Shown: positions 1 to 6,506 of the stretch, piece by piece
Position numbering within the stretch: the stretch's first letter is position 1
Layout: each line of letters opens with the position of its first letter
DNA from: an uncultured Collinsella sp.
Lineage (GTDB): Bacteria; Actinomycetota; Coriobacteriia; Coriobacteriales; Coriobacteriaceae
Direction: 5' to 3'
DNA length: 22,846 nt
Assembly (NCBI GenBank): GCA_900550785.1
Contig: URTL01000013.1
Coordinates: forward strand, 1 to 22,846
Program-made: the position numbers and the translations under genes
Notes under the pieces: generated by a model
The model's input: the letters and a program-made list of their open reading frames with translations, nothing else
The model's database searches: none
What the model was told of the DNA's origin: nothing

Positions 1-794
1 TGCGGGTAAAACGAATACTGCATCGTCGCAGTCCACGCCACTGCCGTCGTGGCCATGCCAAACAGCGCAAGTCCAACCAGCGCGGCAACATCGCCGCGCC
101 CCAGCCGATACCGCGCATACGTCGTACGACGCGTCGCGGCACCCCACCCGCGCGAGCGCATCGCGTCCGCGCGCTCCAGCGAATCTTCCATGCCCCAGCC
201 CATCAACACGCTCGACGCCCGCAGGCGCGAGCGCACGGGGTCGGCCGGCGCGCGCCCCGGCACGTCAATCGCATCTTGCACCGCCAGCACCGTGCGGCCG
301 CGGCGCAAAAACTGTGGGATAAGCCGCATGCACATCGAGATCATGAACGCGATCACCGGTGCGGCATTACCCAGCAGCGCGAGTACCTTGTCGTATTCGA
401 GCATCGACGCCGCTGCCTCAAACCACAGCACGCTCGCCACAAACAGCCCACCCATGCACAGGCCGTAAACCATGCTCTCTAGATACACCGCACGCATGCC
501 AATACGAAACAGCTCCGTCGAGCCCGATGCACTAAACAGCGGATTGAGCACCGCGATAATCAAAATCACCGGCAGCTGCCAGCGAAGCGCCCCCAACGTG
601 CGCGCAGCACCGCGCGTCGCAAGCCCGTACGCCAGCCCGCCCGCAAGCGACAGCGCGATCAGCACCGGTTGCATCGAGAACATGGTGAGCCCCAGCGTCA
701 GCACCATGCAGAGGGCCGGCACAGCCGGATGCGACATCGAGAATGCCGCGACGGGCTCGCCGCCAAACTCCTCTTGTATGTTGTCCACGGGCAC
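1..794 (-). CDS. ecfT: ECF transporter transmembrane subunit EcfT (CbiQ family), 3' end cut by window
   Basis: This is the membrane coupling subunit of an energy-coupling-factor vitamin/metal importer, which joins the two ATPases to a substrate-binding S component. Reading the minus strand from 794 gives about 264 codons with no stop before the window edge. An N-terminal block FSMSHPAVPALCM resembles the 'F..YHP.....F' start of the clostridial/coriobacterial EcfT type. Hydrophobic segments follow (for example LPVILIIAVLNPLF), then the diagnostic coupling motif GWGMEDSLERADAMRSRGWG near 189-200, and a last membrane segment. Family length is about 270 residues, so only a short tail is missing. 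The chosen start is a GTG at 792-794 with AGGGGA five bases upstream. A longer reading from the ATG at 930-932 adds an Arg/Leu-rich stretch that does not look coding. The A and S components are not in the window, so the substrate is unknown. Confidence 0.72.
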   Translation of the reverse strand, partial: MPVDNIQEEFGGEPVAAFSMSHPAVPALCMVLTLGLTMFSMQPVLIALSLAGGLAYGLATRGAARTLGALRWQLPVILIIAVLNPLFSASGSTELFRIGMRAVYLESMVYGLCMGGLFVASVLWFEAAASMLEYDKVLALLGNAAPVIAFMISMCMRLIPQFLRRGRTVLAVQDAIDVPGRAPADPVRSRLRASSVLMGWGMEDSLERADAMRSRGWGAATRRTTYARYRLGRGDVAALVGLALFGMATTAVAWTATMQYSFYP

Positions 795-987
795 CCCCGT
801 CCCCTCGCTCAAACGACAGCTCCGCAGCACCGCCAATGCCGCACGCAAGCAGTGCAAACGCCACGCCGGCGGCGCAAGCCTCAACCGCCGCAAGCCAATC
901 GTTACGCGCTCATCATATGCCTGCGGTATCATATTGCGCCGTGTATCGTTTCCAAGCACACGTCTCTATAACGTAACAGGAGATCAC

Positions 988-2400
988 ATGGACGCAACCG
1001 CAATTATCCTCGCTGCCGGCGAGGGCACCCGCATGAAGTCGAACCACTGCAAGGTTTCGCACAAGATCCTGGGCAAGCCCATGGTTCAGTGGATCGTCGA
1101 CGCCACCATCAAGGCCGGCTGCAGCCGCGTCGTGGTCGTCATCGGCAGCCACGCCGACGAGATGCGCGCCCTCATCGACGGCGCCTACGCCAACAGCGCC
1201 ACCAAGATCGAGTGCGTCGAGCAGACCGAGCGCCTGGGCACCGGTCACGCCGTGAAGGTCACGCTCGAGGCCTGCGGCATCACGCAAGGCCCCGTCGTCG
1301 TGCTCAACGGCGACTTGCCGCTCATCACCGCCGACACCGTCGCCAAGTTCGCGCAGACCGTCGCCACCGGCGAGCTCGCCTGCACCGTCATGACCATGAC
1401 CCCGCCCGACCCCTTTGGCTACGGCCGCATCAAGCTGGGCGCCGACGGCCAGATCGAGCGCATCATCGAGCAGAAAGACTGCACGCCCGAGCAGGCCGCC
1501 ACGCTGCTGGAGTGCAACGCCGGCTGCTACGCCTTTGACGGCGCGCAGCTCGCCGCGCACATCAACGAGATCGGCAACGACAACGCGCAGTCCGAGTACT
1601 ATCTGCCCGACATGCTCGAGATCCTCAAGGGCCACGGCCAGGCAGTCTCCATCTTCCACTGCGATGACTACCGCGACGGCCTGGGCGTCAACAGCCGCAT
1701 CCAGCTCGCGCAGCTCACCGCCATCGCGCGCGACCGCATCAACGAGCACTGGATGGCCGAGGGCGTTACCTTCATCGACCCCACGCAGGCCTGGATCGGC
1801 CCCGATGCCGTCATCGGCCGCGACACCATCGTGTGGCCGCAGACGCATCTGATCGGCCACGTCACCGTGGGCGAGGAGTGCCAGCTCGGCCCCAACAGCC
1901 GCCTCACCGACACCACCGTCGGCAGCGGCTGCACCATCGATGAGACCATCGCCATCGAGGCCGTCATCGAGAACGGCGTCGACTGCGGCCCGCGTGCCTA
2001 CCTGCGCCCGGGCACCCATATGCTCGACGGATCCAAGGCCGGCACGCACGTGGAGATCAAGAAGTCCACAATCGGCGAGGGTTCCAAGGTCCCCCACTTG
2101 TCCTACATCGGCGACACCACCATGGGCTCCGGCGTCAACGTGGGCGCGGGCTCTATCACCTGCAACTACGACGGCGTCCACAAGCACAAGACCGTCATCG
2201 GCAAGGATGCCTTCATCGGTTCCGACACCATGATGGTCGCGCCCGCCCAGATTGGCGACGGCGCGCTCGTGGCCGCCGGCTCCGTCATCACCGAGCCGGT
2301 CCCGGCCGACGCACTCGGTCTGGGCCGCGCCCGTCAGGTAAACATTGAGGGCTGGGCTGCCGATTATCGCCGCCGCCTGCACGAGGACAACGAAGCATAA
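988..2400 (+). CDS. glmU: Bifunctional UDP-N-acetylglucosamine pyrophosphorylase / glucosamine-1-phosphate acetyltransferase GlmU
   Basis: GlmU acetylates glucosamine-1-phosphate and then couples it to UTP, giving UDP-GlcNAc for peptidoglycan and wall polymers in the cytoplasm. The 470-residue protein has the usual two-domain plan. The N-terminal uridyltransferase carries LAAGEGTRM (residues 8-16), QTERLGTGHA (79-88) and LNGDLPL (106-112). From about residue 250 there is a left-handed beta-helix of hexapeptide repeats with LRPG, SYIGD and GAGSITCNYDG, which form the acetyltransferase site. The start at 988 has AGGAGA six bases upstream; the frame is open further upstream to 472 but that stretch does not read like GlmU. 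A strong terminator follows, and prs lies 190 bases downstream, as in many Gram-positive genomes. Confidence 0.97.
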   Translation: MDATAIILAAGEGTRMKSNHCKVSHKILGKPMVQWIVDATIKAGCSRVVVVIGSHADEMRALIDGAYANSATKIECVEQTERLGTGHAVKVTLEACGITQGPVVVLNGDLPLITADTVAKFAQTVATGELACTVMTMTPPDPFGYGRIKLGADGQIERIIEQKDCTPEQAATLLECNAGCYAFDGAQLAAHINEIGNDNAQSEYYLPDMLEILKGHGQAVSIFHCDDYRDGLGVNSRIQLAQLTAIARDRINEHWMAEGVTFIDPTQAWIGPDAVIGRDTIVWPQTHLIGHVTVGEECQLGPNSRLTDTTVGSGCTIDETIAIEAVIENGVDCGPRAYLRPGTHMLDGSKAGTHVEIKKSTIGEGSKVPHLSYIGDTTMGSGVNVGAGSITCNYDGVHKHKTVIGKDAFIGSDTMMVAPAQIGDGALVAAGSVITEPVPADALGLGRARQVNIEGWAADYRRRLHEDNEA

Positions 2401-2415
2401 CGCTTTACCAAGCAC

Positions 2416-2449
2416 AAAAGGAGCTGTTCCATGGGGGCGGCTCCTTTTT
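2416..2449 (+). terminator. Rho-independent terminator after glmU
   Basis: A perfect 9-bp stem AAAAGGAGC / GCTCCTTTT (2416-2424 with 2440-2448) with a 15-base loop ends in a T run. It lies 15 bases after the glmU stop. Confidence 0.85.
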
Positions 2450-2540
2450 CTATCGTGACCTGCGCGGCCGGATGAGTGGTCGGTTCGTGTCCGTTGACGG
2501 TAAAGACGTTATCAAGACTCGATAAACCCCGCCGCGCGGT

Positions 2541-2546
2541 TACAAT
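2541..2546 (+). promoter_or_regulatory. Possible -10 element of the prs promoter
   Basis: TACAAT lies 45 bases before the prs start, in the gap between the glmU terminator and prs. No good -35 is seen at 16-18 bases. A TTGACG at 2494-2499 is too far upstream for this -10 but could pair with GATAAA near 2521. The call is weak. Confidence 0.3.
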
Positions 2547-2590
2547 GCAACAAGGCATCTATATGGCATTCGATATAAAGGAGAAGGGTA

Positions 2591-3577
2591 ATGCCGATTA
2601 ATGATCCCGAGAAGTCGGAGAATATGCGCAAGTCCATCCGCGTGTATTCCGGTTCCTCCAACCGTCCCCTCGCTCAGAAGATCGCTGAGTACCTTGGGGT
2701 CGAGCTTTCGGGCCTTACGCTAAAGCAGTTCGCCAATGGTGAGATTTACGCCCGCTACGACGAGACCGTCCGCGGCGCCGACGTCTTCCTGATTCAGTCC
2801 GTGGCCGGCGGCAACGTCAACGACATGCTCATGGAGCTGCTCATCGCCACCGACGCTGCCAAGCGCGCGTCCGCCGGGCGGATCACCGCGGTGATCCCCT
2901 ACTTCGGCTATGCCCGCCAGGACCGCAAGGCCGGCCCGCGCGAGCCCATCACCGCCCGCCTCGTCGCCAATCTGCTCGAGCGCGCCGGCGTCGACCGCAT
3001 CATCACCCTCGACCTGCACCAGGGCCAGATCCAGGGCTTCTTCGATATCCCGGTTAACCACCTGTCCGCACTGCCGCTGTTTGGCCAGTACTACAACGAC
3101 ATGCACTTCGACACCGACAACCTGGTTGTCGTCTCCCCCGATGTGGGCCGCGCCAAGGCCGCCAAGAAGCTGTCCGACATGCTCGGCTGCGACCTGGCCA
3201 TCGCCCACAAGGGCCGTCCGCGCCACAACGCCGCCGAAGTCATGGGCATCATCGGTGACATCAAGGGCAAGACCTGCATCATCAACGACGACATGATCGA
3301 CACCGCTGGCACCCTGTGCGCCAACGTCAAGGAGCTCAAGGCTATGGGCGCTGGCGACATCTACGTCTGCGCCACCCACGGCATCTTCTCCGGTCCGGCC
3401 ATCGAGCGTCTGAACGACGCCCCGATCGTCGAGTGCCTCGTCACCGACGCCATTCCCGTCGAGGTCGGCGGCAAGATCAAGACCATCTCGGTCGCCGAGG
3501 AGTTCGCTCAGGCCATCTCCGCCGTTTACCACGAGGAGCCCGTCTCCACACTCGTCGGCGGCGACTTCGCGCTGTAA
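2591..3577 (+). CDS. prs: Ribose-phosphate pyrophosphokinase (PRPP synthetase)
   Basis: The enzyme transfers pyrophosphate from ATP to ribose-5-phosphate, giving PRPP for purine, pyrimidine, NAD, His and Trp synthesis. The 328-residue protein is a typical class I enzyme. It contains the N-terminal VYSGSSNRPLA, the FANGEIYARYDETVRG block, the ATP-binding loop YFGYARQDRK, the catalytic-loop region preceding HKGRP, and the PRPP-binding motif INDDMIDTAGT. The start is preceded by AAAGGAGAAGG with normal spacing. The first ~14 residues (MPINDPEKSENMRK) form a short extension before the conserved fold. It is transcribed after glmU's terminator, so it probably has its own promoter. PRPP made here is the substrate of PurF encoded at 17308-18978. 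Confidence 0.97.
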   Translation: MPINDPEKSENMRKSIRVYSGSSNRPLAQKIAEYLGVELSGLTLKQFANGEIYARYDETVRGADVFLIQSVAGGNVNDMLMELLIATDAAKRASAGRITAVIPYFGYARQDRKAGPREPITARLVANLLERAGVDRIITLDLHQGQIQGFFDIPVNHLSALPLFGQYYNDMHFDTDNLVVVSPDVGRAKAAKKLSDMLGCDLAIAHKGRPRHNAAEVMGIIGDIKGKTCIINDDMIDTAGTLCANVKELKAMGAGDIYVCATHGIFSGPAIERLNDAPIVECLVTDAIPVEVGGKIKTISVAEEFAQAISAVYHEEPVSTLVGGDFAL

Positions 3578-3610
3578 TCCAGCGTGCACCTCATCATCTT
3601 TGGTGTTTTT

Positions 3611-3642
3611 AAAGGGTCGGAAGCTCGCTTCCGACCCTTTTT
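3611..3642 (+). terminator. Rho-independent terminator after prs
   Basis: A perfect 13-bp stem AAAGGGTCGGAAG / CTTCCGACCCTTT (3611-3623 with 3628-3640) has a CTCG tetraloop and a T run. It separates prs from the island that begins about 20 bases later. Confidence 0.93.
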
Positions 3643-3662
3643 CTACCCCTCGACAACCTTCC

Positions 3663-3866
3663 CTGGACAATTAGTTCAGATACGTATTTTTTTAAAGCTC
3701 CAAAGGCCGTTCTGAGCCTTCTGAGCTCCCCGGCGAACGCCATACTGCCCAAAGCTCATCGCTTTCGAGTACGACCGCCGCATATTTACCCTCAAATCGC
3801 CCTCGAAAGCCCTTAGAAACGCCTCGAACGCCCGCCGTCTTATACGTATCTGAACTAACTGTCCAG
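3663..3866. repeat. ~204-bp element with 25-bp terminal inverted repeats, copy 1
   Basis: The left arm, 3663-3687, begins CTGGACAATTAGTTC and ends ATACGTAT. The right arm, 3842-3866, is its reverse complement with a single mismatch. Inside is a perfect 9-bp inverted repeat, GCTTTCGAG (3761-3769) and CTCGAAAGC (3802-3810). Between those lies CCCTCAAATCG (3789-3799), the reverse complement of a block conserved in copy 2. By the positions of these parts, copy 1 lies in the opposite orientation to copy 2 at 5189. The ends read 5'-TGGACA...TGTCCA-3', a TG...CA end like those of many insertion sequences, but there is no transposase and no obvious target duplication. It could be a MITE-like nonautonomous element or a dispersed structured-RNA element. 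Confidence 0.75.
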
Positions 3867-4028
3867 TAGCTATCGTCAACCTTCGCGGCAGAGCTCAATT
3901 TCCTGCAATCCCCTCAACCGATTCCACCGATTTCATAACACCCAGCCGTTCATGGCGCGCAGCGCCCCGCTGAGCGAAAAGAACGGTATGGCGGTCGCAT
4001 TCTGCCGCCAACTTAGTACGTTATAGCT
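3867..4028 (+). other. Gene-free leader region upstream of the nuclease-like gene
   Basis: This 162-base stretch has no convincing ORF. Just before the gene is a short hairpin, TGGCGG (3989-3994) with CCGCCA (4005-4010). The bases before the ATG (TTAGTACGTTATAGCT) contain no Shine-Dalgarno. TACGTT at 4017-4022 would place a transcription start at or near the ATG, so a leaderless transcript is possible. Confidence 0.35.
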
Positions 4029-5156
4029 ATGACGACCGTGATTTCACATCTCTCCGCCCTCCGCGCAATTCGTCGCGCACGACGGGCGTACTCTGCCCTA
4101 CCCTGGGACTCCGTTGATAGCGAACAGCAAGCACAGGCCTTGGCTGGCTGCATTCCCAACAATGACGCGATAGACTTTGGCGCACTTTCGATACTCGACG
4201 CCTGGAATGAAGATGATTCCGAACTGCTCGATCTTCTCGTTTCAAACGAAGACAACAGGCGCCCCGACAAGCAACTTCTTCAGCATATTCTCTCCACTCC
4301 TCTTCCTGAAGGTGCAATTATGCACGTCGAGGCCGACATCTACGCAACGTCTCCTGCCATGACAGCCATGCTTTGTTCCAAAAATGAATCAGTCGCCAAA
4401 ACCTTGATGCTCCTTATGGAGCTGCTCGGAACCTACTCCCTTCCTCCCGGGGCAACATACCCCATTGCCTATGACGACATCTGGCCCAAGGGCGATGACT
4501 ACGAAGCGATGGACGACCTCGATTGCCGGGGCGACCAGTCGGCGACCGAACAGCAGAACGAAACCCGCTACGAACAGGCACACTACAAATGCGAGCCCGC
4601 CACGACCATCGAAGAGCTCGAGGCGGTCGCACGCTTCGCCAAAAGTAGCTCATACACCTCGTTTCGCACGGCAGTCAAGCTCGCCCGACCCGGATCTGCA
4701 TCCCCAGCCGAATCCCTAATGTTTGCCGTTCTCGGAGCGCCCATGCGCTTTGACGGATTCGGATGTTGCAGCCCGCCCATGGGAGGCCTGCTACTCAACT
4801 ATCGAATCGACTTCGACACCCTTGCGGTCAACATGTCCTCGGGCATCCCCTATGCCATCTGTGACCTATATTGCCCGGCAGCCGGAGTCGACAACGAATA
4901 CAACGGAATTGGGCACGAGCTTCAAAACGCTCGCATCCACGATGGCAATCGAAATAATGGCCTCAAGGCAATGGGCATCCACGTCCTGGTTATCAATCGC
5001 GACCAAATGAAAGACCTTGTTGCACTCGAAGCCTTCGCCCAAACGATGCATCGACTCGCGGGAGTCCGATTCCGATACCGTATCAAGGGCTATCGCAAGC
5101 GTCAGGCCGCTTGGCTCAACGCCCTGCGGGCCGGAATCGGCCTTGCGCCGGTCTAA
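4029..5156 (+). CDS. Nuclease-like protein with C-terminal PD-(D/E)XK / DUF559-type domain
   Basis: The precise function is not known. The 375-residue protein has no signal peptide or membrane segment. The N-terminal half is acidic and unrecognised. Residues 225-260 (SPAES, then a Gly-rich stretch ending LLLNYRI) and 275-360 follow the pattern of a Coriobacteriia protein family with a Vsr/DUF559-like endonuclease fold. In the C-terminal part, AICDLY gives Asp279, DNEYNG gives Glu290, then His296, Asp305, Arg308, GLKAMG, VLVINRDQM and a basic tail GYRKRQA. The usual active-site phrase in relatives is closer to VEYDG, so VDNEYNG is slightly altered. It stands alone between two inverted-repeat elements, has lower G+C than its neighbours, and has no Shine-Dalgarno. 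It could be an accessory defence nuclease or a mobile-element passenger. The fold is inferred from motif pattern only. Confidence 0.6.
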   Translation: MTTVISHLSALRAIRRARRAYSALPWDSVDSEQQAQALAGCIPNNDAIDFGALSILDAWNEDDSELLDLLVSNEDNRRPDKQLLQHILSTPLPEGAIMHVEADIYATSPAMTAMLCSKNESVAKTLMLLMELLGTYSLPPGATYPIAYDDIWPKGDDYEAMDDLDCRGDQSATEQQNETRYEQAHYKCEPATTIEELEAVARFAKSSSYTSFRTAVKLARPGSASPAESLMFAVLGAPMRFDGFGCCSPPMGGLLLNYRIDFDTLAVNMSSGIPYAICDLYCPAAGVDNEYNGIGHELQNARIHDGNRNNGLKAMGIHVLVINRDQMKDLVALEAFAQTMHRLAGVRFRYRIKGYRKRQAAWLNALRAGIGLAPV

Positions 5157-5188
5157 ACGGCGAATCACCCGTGCACCGTCGAGCAGGG

Positions 5189-5394
5189 CTGGACAGTTAG
5201 TTCAAATACGTATAAATGGACACATTGAATTAGGCTGTTTTGCAGTTATCTCTATACCATTCGCCCGATTTGAAGGCAGGGTAGACTTCAAAACAGCGTC
5301 ATATGGACTAACTAAAGCTCCAAAACAACGTATCGGCATTGAATCGAGCAATTCGAGTTCTCAGAACTTATACGTATCCGAACTAACTGTCCAC
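5189..5394. repeat. ~205-bp element with 25-bp terminal inverted repeats, copy 2
   Basis: The left arm, 5189-5213, begins CTGGACAGTTAGTTCAAAT; the right arm, 5370-5394, is its near-perfect reverse complement. The ends match copy 1 almost base for base. An internal perfect 9-bp inverted repeat, GCTGTTTTG (5234-5242) with CAAAACAGC (5289-5297), lies in the same relative place as in copy 1, but its sequence is unrelated. The conserved CGATTTGAAGG (5266-5276) is in its loop. The distance from the inner right arm to the terminal repeat is 72 bases here and 73 in copy 1. Most other internal bases differ, so the two copies are old or under structural rather than sequence constraint. Confidence 0.75.
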
Positions 5395-5447
5395 CTCGAT
5401 TTCGACGGCCGTCCAAACGCCCTCAAATAACCTCAATTGCCCTCCAT

Positions 5448-5476
5448 TTGACAGCGGCAACAGGGTCGCTCACCAT
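5448..5476 (+). promoter_or_regulatory. Possible pth promoter
   Basis: A consensus -35 TTGACA (5448-5453) is followed after 17 bases by CACCAT (5471-5476), a poor -10. It lies 31 bases before the pth start and 54 bases after the end of the copy 2 element, so pth appears to have a promoter outside the island. Confidence 0.4.
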
Positions 5477-5506
5477 AGCAGGCAACAAATCAACGAAAGG
5501 ATGAAC

Positions 5507-6136
5507 ATGGCAGCTGCACAGCCGCTTAAGATTCGCATGGTTGCCGGACTTGGCAACCCTGGCGAGGAATATGCCGAGACCCGTCACAACGCTGGTTTCA
5601 AAGCAATCGACGAGCTGGCCCGTCAGGCCGGCGTCACGTACTGGAAAAACCAAGCAGGCGCCGAGGTCGCGCTCATCAACATCAACGATCCCGAGGAAGA
5701 GGGCGGCAAGCGCCAGATTGTACTGGTCAAGCCGCAGTCGTACATGAACACCTCGGGCGGGCCCATCTCCAAACTCTGCCGCGAGTACAAGATCAAGGCC
5801 GAGGAGCTGCTCGTCATCCACGACGAGCTCGATATTCCCGCCGGCGACGTGCGTGTTAAGGTGGGCGGCGGCCATGCCGGTCACAACGGCCTGCGTTCCA
5901 TCATCGACAAGATGGGCAGCCGCGACTTCAGCCGCATCCGCACCGGCATCGGCAACCCTCCCGGCAAGATGGCCGTCGCCGACTACGTGCTTAAGCAGCT
6001 GCGCGCCCGCGAGGCTGAGGATTTCCAGGACACCTGCGCCCGCGCGGCCGACGCCGCCGGCCTGGCGATTGTGCACGGCGTAGTCTATGCTCGCGACCAT
6101 GTCAACGGCGCCGCCTCCGCCAACGGCAAGCACTAA
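5507..6136 (+). CDS. pth: Peptidyl-tRNA hydrolase
   Basis: Pth cleaves the ester bond of peptidyl-tRNAs dropped from stalled ribosomes and recycles the tRNA. The 209-residue protein has the full set of family residues: GLGNPG with Asn17, TRHNAG with the catalytic His27, KPQSYMNTSG with Asn81, HDELD with Asp106, and GHNGLRS with Asn127. A small acidic insertion (DPEEEGG, residues 61-67) is present. The ATG at 5507 is preferred over the one at 5501, because AAAGG (5496-5500) directly abuts the first ATG and is well spaced for the second. Prs lies upstream, but the island now separates them. Confidence 0.95.
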   Translation: MAAAQPLKIRMVAGLGNPGEEYAETRHNAGFKAIDELARQAGVTYWKNQAGAEVALININDPEEEGGKRQIVLVKPQSYMNTSGGPISKLCREYKIKAEELLVIHDELDIPAGDVRVKVGGGHAGHNGLRSIIDKMGSRDFSRIRTGIGNPPGKMAVADYVLKQLRAREAEDFQDTCARAADAAGLAIVHGVVYARDHVNGAASANGKH

Positions 6137-6142
6137 AACCTT

Positions 6143-6322
6143 TTAGGGACAGGTTTATTTTGGCAGGTTTTACCTGCGGAAACGCCCCAGTTGCGGCATC
6201 GCAATCAACCGCGCGCCGACATACATGCACAGCACCCCAAAGGGGGCCGGCCTCATCACAACCCGAGGCCGGCCCCCTTTGCCGTTTTACCTGATAAAAC
6301 CGACCAAAATAAACCTCTCCCC
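6143..6322. repeat. GGGACAG repeat pair (repeat A) around a terminator
   Basis: TTAGGGACAGGTTTATTTTG starts at 6143 and runs into a small CAGGT/ACCTG hairpin (6164-6176). A reversed, imperfect copy lies at about 6284-6322 (the inverted AGGTTTATTTTGG core is kept). The two arms flank the strong terminator hairpin at 6239-6280, giving a long nested palindrome. A third copy, with 2 differences in 35 bases, is at 17263-17297. Confidence 0.7.
6239..6287 (+). terminator. Strong hairpin terminator after pth
   Basis: A perfect 16-bp stem, AAAGGGGGCCGGCCTC with GAGGCCGGCCCCCTTT (6239-6254 with 6265-6280), has a 10-base loop, followed by GCCGTTTT. It lies about 100 bases after the pth stop, inside the repeat A pair. 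Confidence 0.7.
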
Positions 6323-6395
6323 CTTTGGTAGGCCAAAGTGGATAAACCCTGCTCCCAACCGCCGAAGACACACGTAAGTGACATGTCCATGAGGG

Positions 6396-6401
6396 TATAA
6401 T
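6396..6401 (+). promoter_or_regulatory. -10 element upstream of the nfn pair
   Basis: A consensus TATAAT lies 105 bases before the first nfn start. No clear TTGACA is seen 16-18 bases upstream. It is followed directly by the palindromic region 6407-6439. Confidence 0.45.
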
Positions 6402-6406
6402 TTGCA

Positions 6407-6439
6407 CCGTATGTCTGCACAACGCCTGTGCACGTACGG
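6407..6439 (+). promoter_or_regulatory. Palindromic leader or operator of the nfn pair
   Basis: The outer arms CCGTA (6407-6411) and TACGG (6435-6439) enclose an inner TGCACA-ACGCC-TGTGCA (6416-6432). The site starts five bases after the -10, so it would be at the start of the transcript. It could be a repressor site overlapping the transcription start or a 5' RNA hairpin. A second small hairpin, CCGTG-GAGG-CACGG, is at 6464-6477. Confidence 0.4.
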
Positions 6440-6506
6440 TTTTACTCGGGCTACCGTCCATTTCCGTGGAGGCACGGTTCGGCGGCCCTAACAAGAGAGG
6501 GGTTCT

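Larger units (their letters stand above)
3663..5394. mobile_element. Possible composite island: two inverted-repeat elements flanking a nuclease-like gene
   Basis: Two ~205-bp elements with shared ends (3663-3866 and 5189-5394), in opposite orientation by internal layout, bracket one gene (4029-5156). The enclosed DNA is visibly richer in A/T than glmU, prs or pth. The unit sits between prs and pth, genes that are normally close neighbours. This looks like a composite insertion, but neither a transposase nor a target-site duplication is seen, so mobility is an inference. Confidence 0.35.

Noticed and set aside
472..987. In-frame upstream extension of glmU to an ATG at 472
   Set aside because: This 172-codon stretch lies antisense to the EcfT gene, reads as low-quality composition, and the GlmU fold begins at 988 with a good ribosome-binding site.
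913..2415. Long minus-strand open frame (500 codons) opposite glmU
   Set aside because: It is the antisense shadow of GlmU. Composition is Gly/Asp/Val/Ala-rich and repetitive, without recognisable domains, and arises from G/C-ending codon bias.
3655..3875. Target-site duplications next to the element ends
   Set aside because: Flanks of 3663-3866 (…ACCTTCC and TAGCTATC…) and of 5189-5394 show no convincing direct repeat of 2-10 bases.
3692..3898. Small minus-strand ORF (68 codons, TTG start) across element copy 1, including EGKYAAVVLESDELWAV
   Set aside because: It looks protein-like over part of its length, but it begins outside the element with a weak start, crosses the terminal repeat, and copy 2 does not keep the same frame. 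I treat it as chance within a structured repeat.
5017..5430. Plus-strand ORF running through element copy 2
   Set aside because: It overlaps the end of the nuclease-like gene in another frame and runs through both terminal repeats. No protein family is recognised.
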